In this document: piece after piece, positions 5,340 to 5,499 of the stretch | Position numbering within the stretch: the stretch's first letter is position 1 | Layout of the letters: each line of letters opens with the position of its first letter | Origin: an uncultured beta proteobacterium | GTDB taxonomy: Bacteria > Pseudomonadota > Gammaproteobacteria > Burkholderiales > Burkholderiaceae_C | Direction: 5' to 3' | Length of the DNA stretch: 5,499 bases | Assembly: GCA_903958915.1 (NCBI GenBank) | Contig: CAJBVC010000042.1 | Coordinates: forward strand, 1-5,499 | Made by a program: the position numbers and the translations under genes | Notes under the pieces: generated by a model | Told to the model about the DNA's origin: nothing | What the model saw: the letters and a program-made list of their open reading frames with translations, nothing else | Database searches by the model: none

Positions 5340-5499
5340 CTACACCGGCAGCAGCAACGAAAACTCCACGGCGCCGGCCCCGTCGCTCTTGAGCAAAAGG
5401 TCGCCGCCATGCGCGCGGGCGATCTCGCGCGACAGGCTCAGGCCCAGGCCCACGCCTTCGACGTGCCGACTGTGCGCTGGGTCGGCCCGGAAAAACCGC
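5340..5499 (-). CDS. C-terminal end of a sensor histidine kinase (partial)
   Basis: The last 52 codons are visible. The frame enters at 5498, runs leftward off the window edge and stops at TAG 5342-5340. The peptide starts RFFRADPAHS, the F-box of HATPase_c domains, where RF[FY]RAD is typical. It continues GVGLGLSLSREIARAHGG, the G2 glycine-rich ATP-lid motif and following helix, and ends in the usual beta strand VEFSLLLP. This identifies a membrane two-component sensor kinase that autophosphorylates from ATP and passes the phosphate to a response regulator. The sensing domain, H-box and partner regulator lie outside the window, so the signal cannot be inferred. The HxK class looks OmpR-partner-like. 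Confidence 0.88.
   Translation of the reverse strand, partial: RFFRADPAHSRHVEGVGLGLSLSREIARAHGGDLLLKSDGAGAVEFSLLLPV

Overview
The window looks like a chromosome segment from a Betaproteobacterium, most likely Comamonadaceae (the Rhodoferax/Polaromonas/Acidovorax group). The reasons are high GC with G/C-rich third codon positions, protein styles typical of that family, and two short intergenic repeats resembling a repeat I recall as dispersed in Comamonadaceae genomes. The assignment is from pattern recognition, not from a search.

Left part (1-3581): the window opens inside the last codons of a plus-strand gene, probably penicillin-binding protein 1A. Convergent to it is a minus-strand gene for a small protein with a Lys/Ala/Pro-rich N-terminal tail and a conserved but unrecognised C-terminal domain. 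A 234-bp AT-richer divergent intergenic region follows. It carries two copies of the inverted repeat TGTAC-N4-GTACA, which look like operators. It leads to a large exported zinc metalloprotease of the DUF5118-DUF5117-DUF4953 type, 898 residues, with a complete metzincin signature, a Met-turn and a lipobox.

Right part (about 3590-5310): this is a compact minus-strand island bounded by two imperfect direct repeats (24 of 28 identical, exactly 1690 bp apart). It holds one intact gene, a YhcG/DUF1016 PD-(D/E)xK nuclease, surrounded by gene fragments. Upstream are an unrecognised C-terminal stub and a 24-codon stub resembling the start of an AlbA_2-type ATP-binding protein. Downstream are a 28-codon ORF and the C-terminal third of a YgjP/DUF45 M48-type metallopeptidase. 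These partners are characteristic of type I restriction-modification and defence islands. I infer that the island is a deletion-eroded remnant of such a locus in which only the nuclease stayed whole. The 28-codon ORF and the YgjP fragment are chained to the nuclease gene by ATGA stop/start overlaps.

Right edge (5340-5499): the C-terminal ATPase end of a sensor histidine kinase, minus strand, cut by the window. No tRNA, rRNA, CRISPR array or transposase is visible, and I found no convincing rho-independent terminator.
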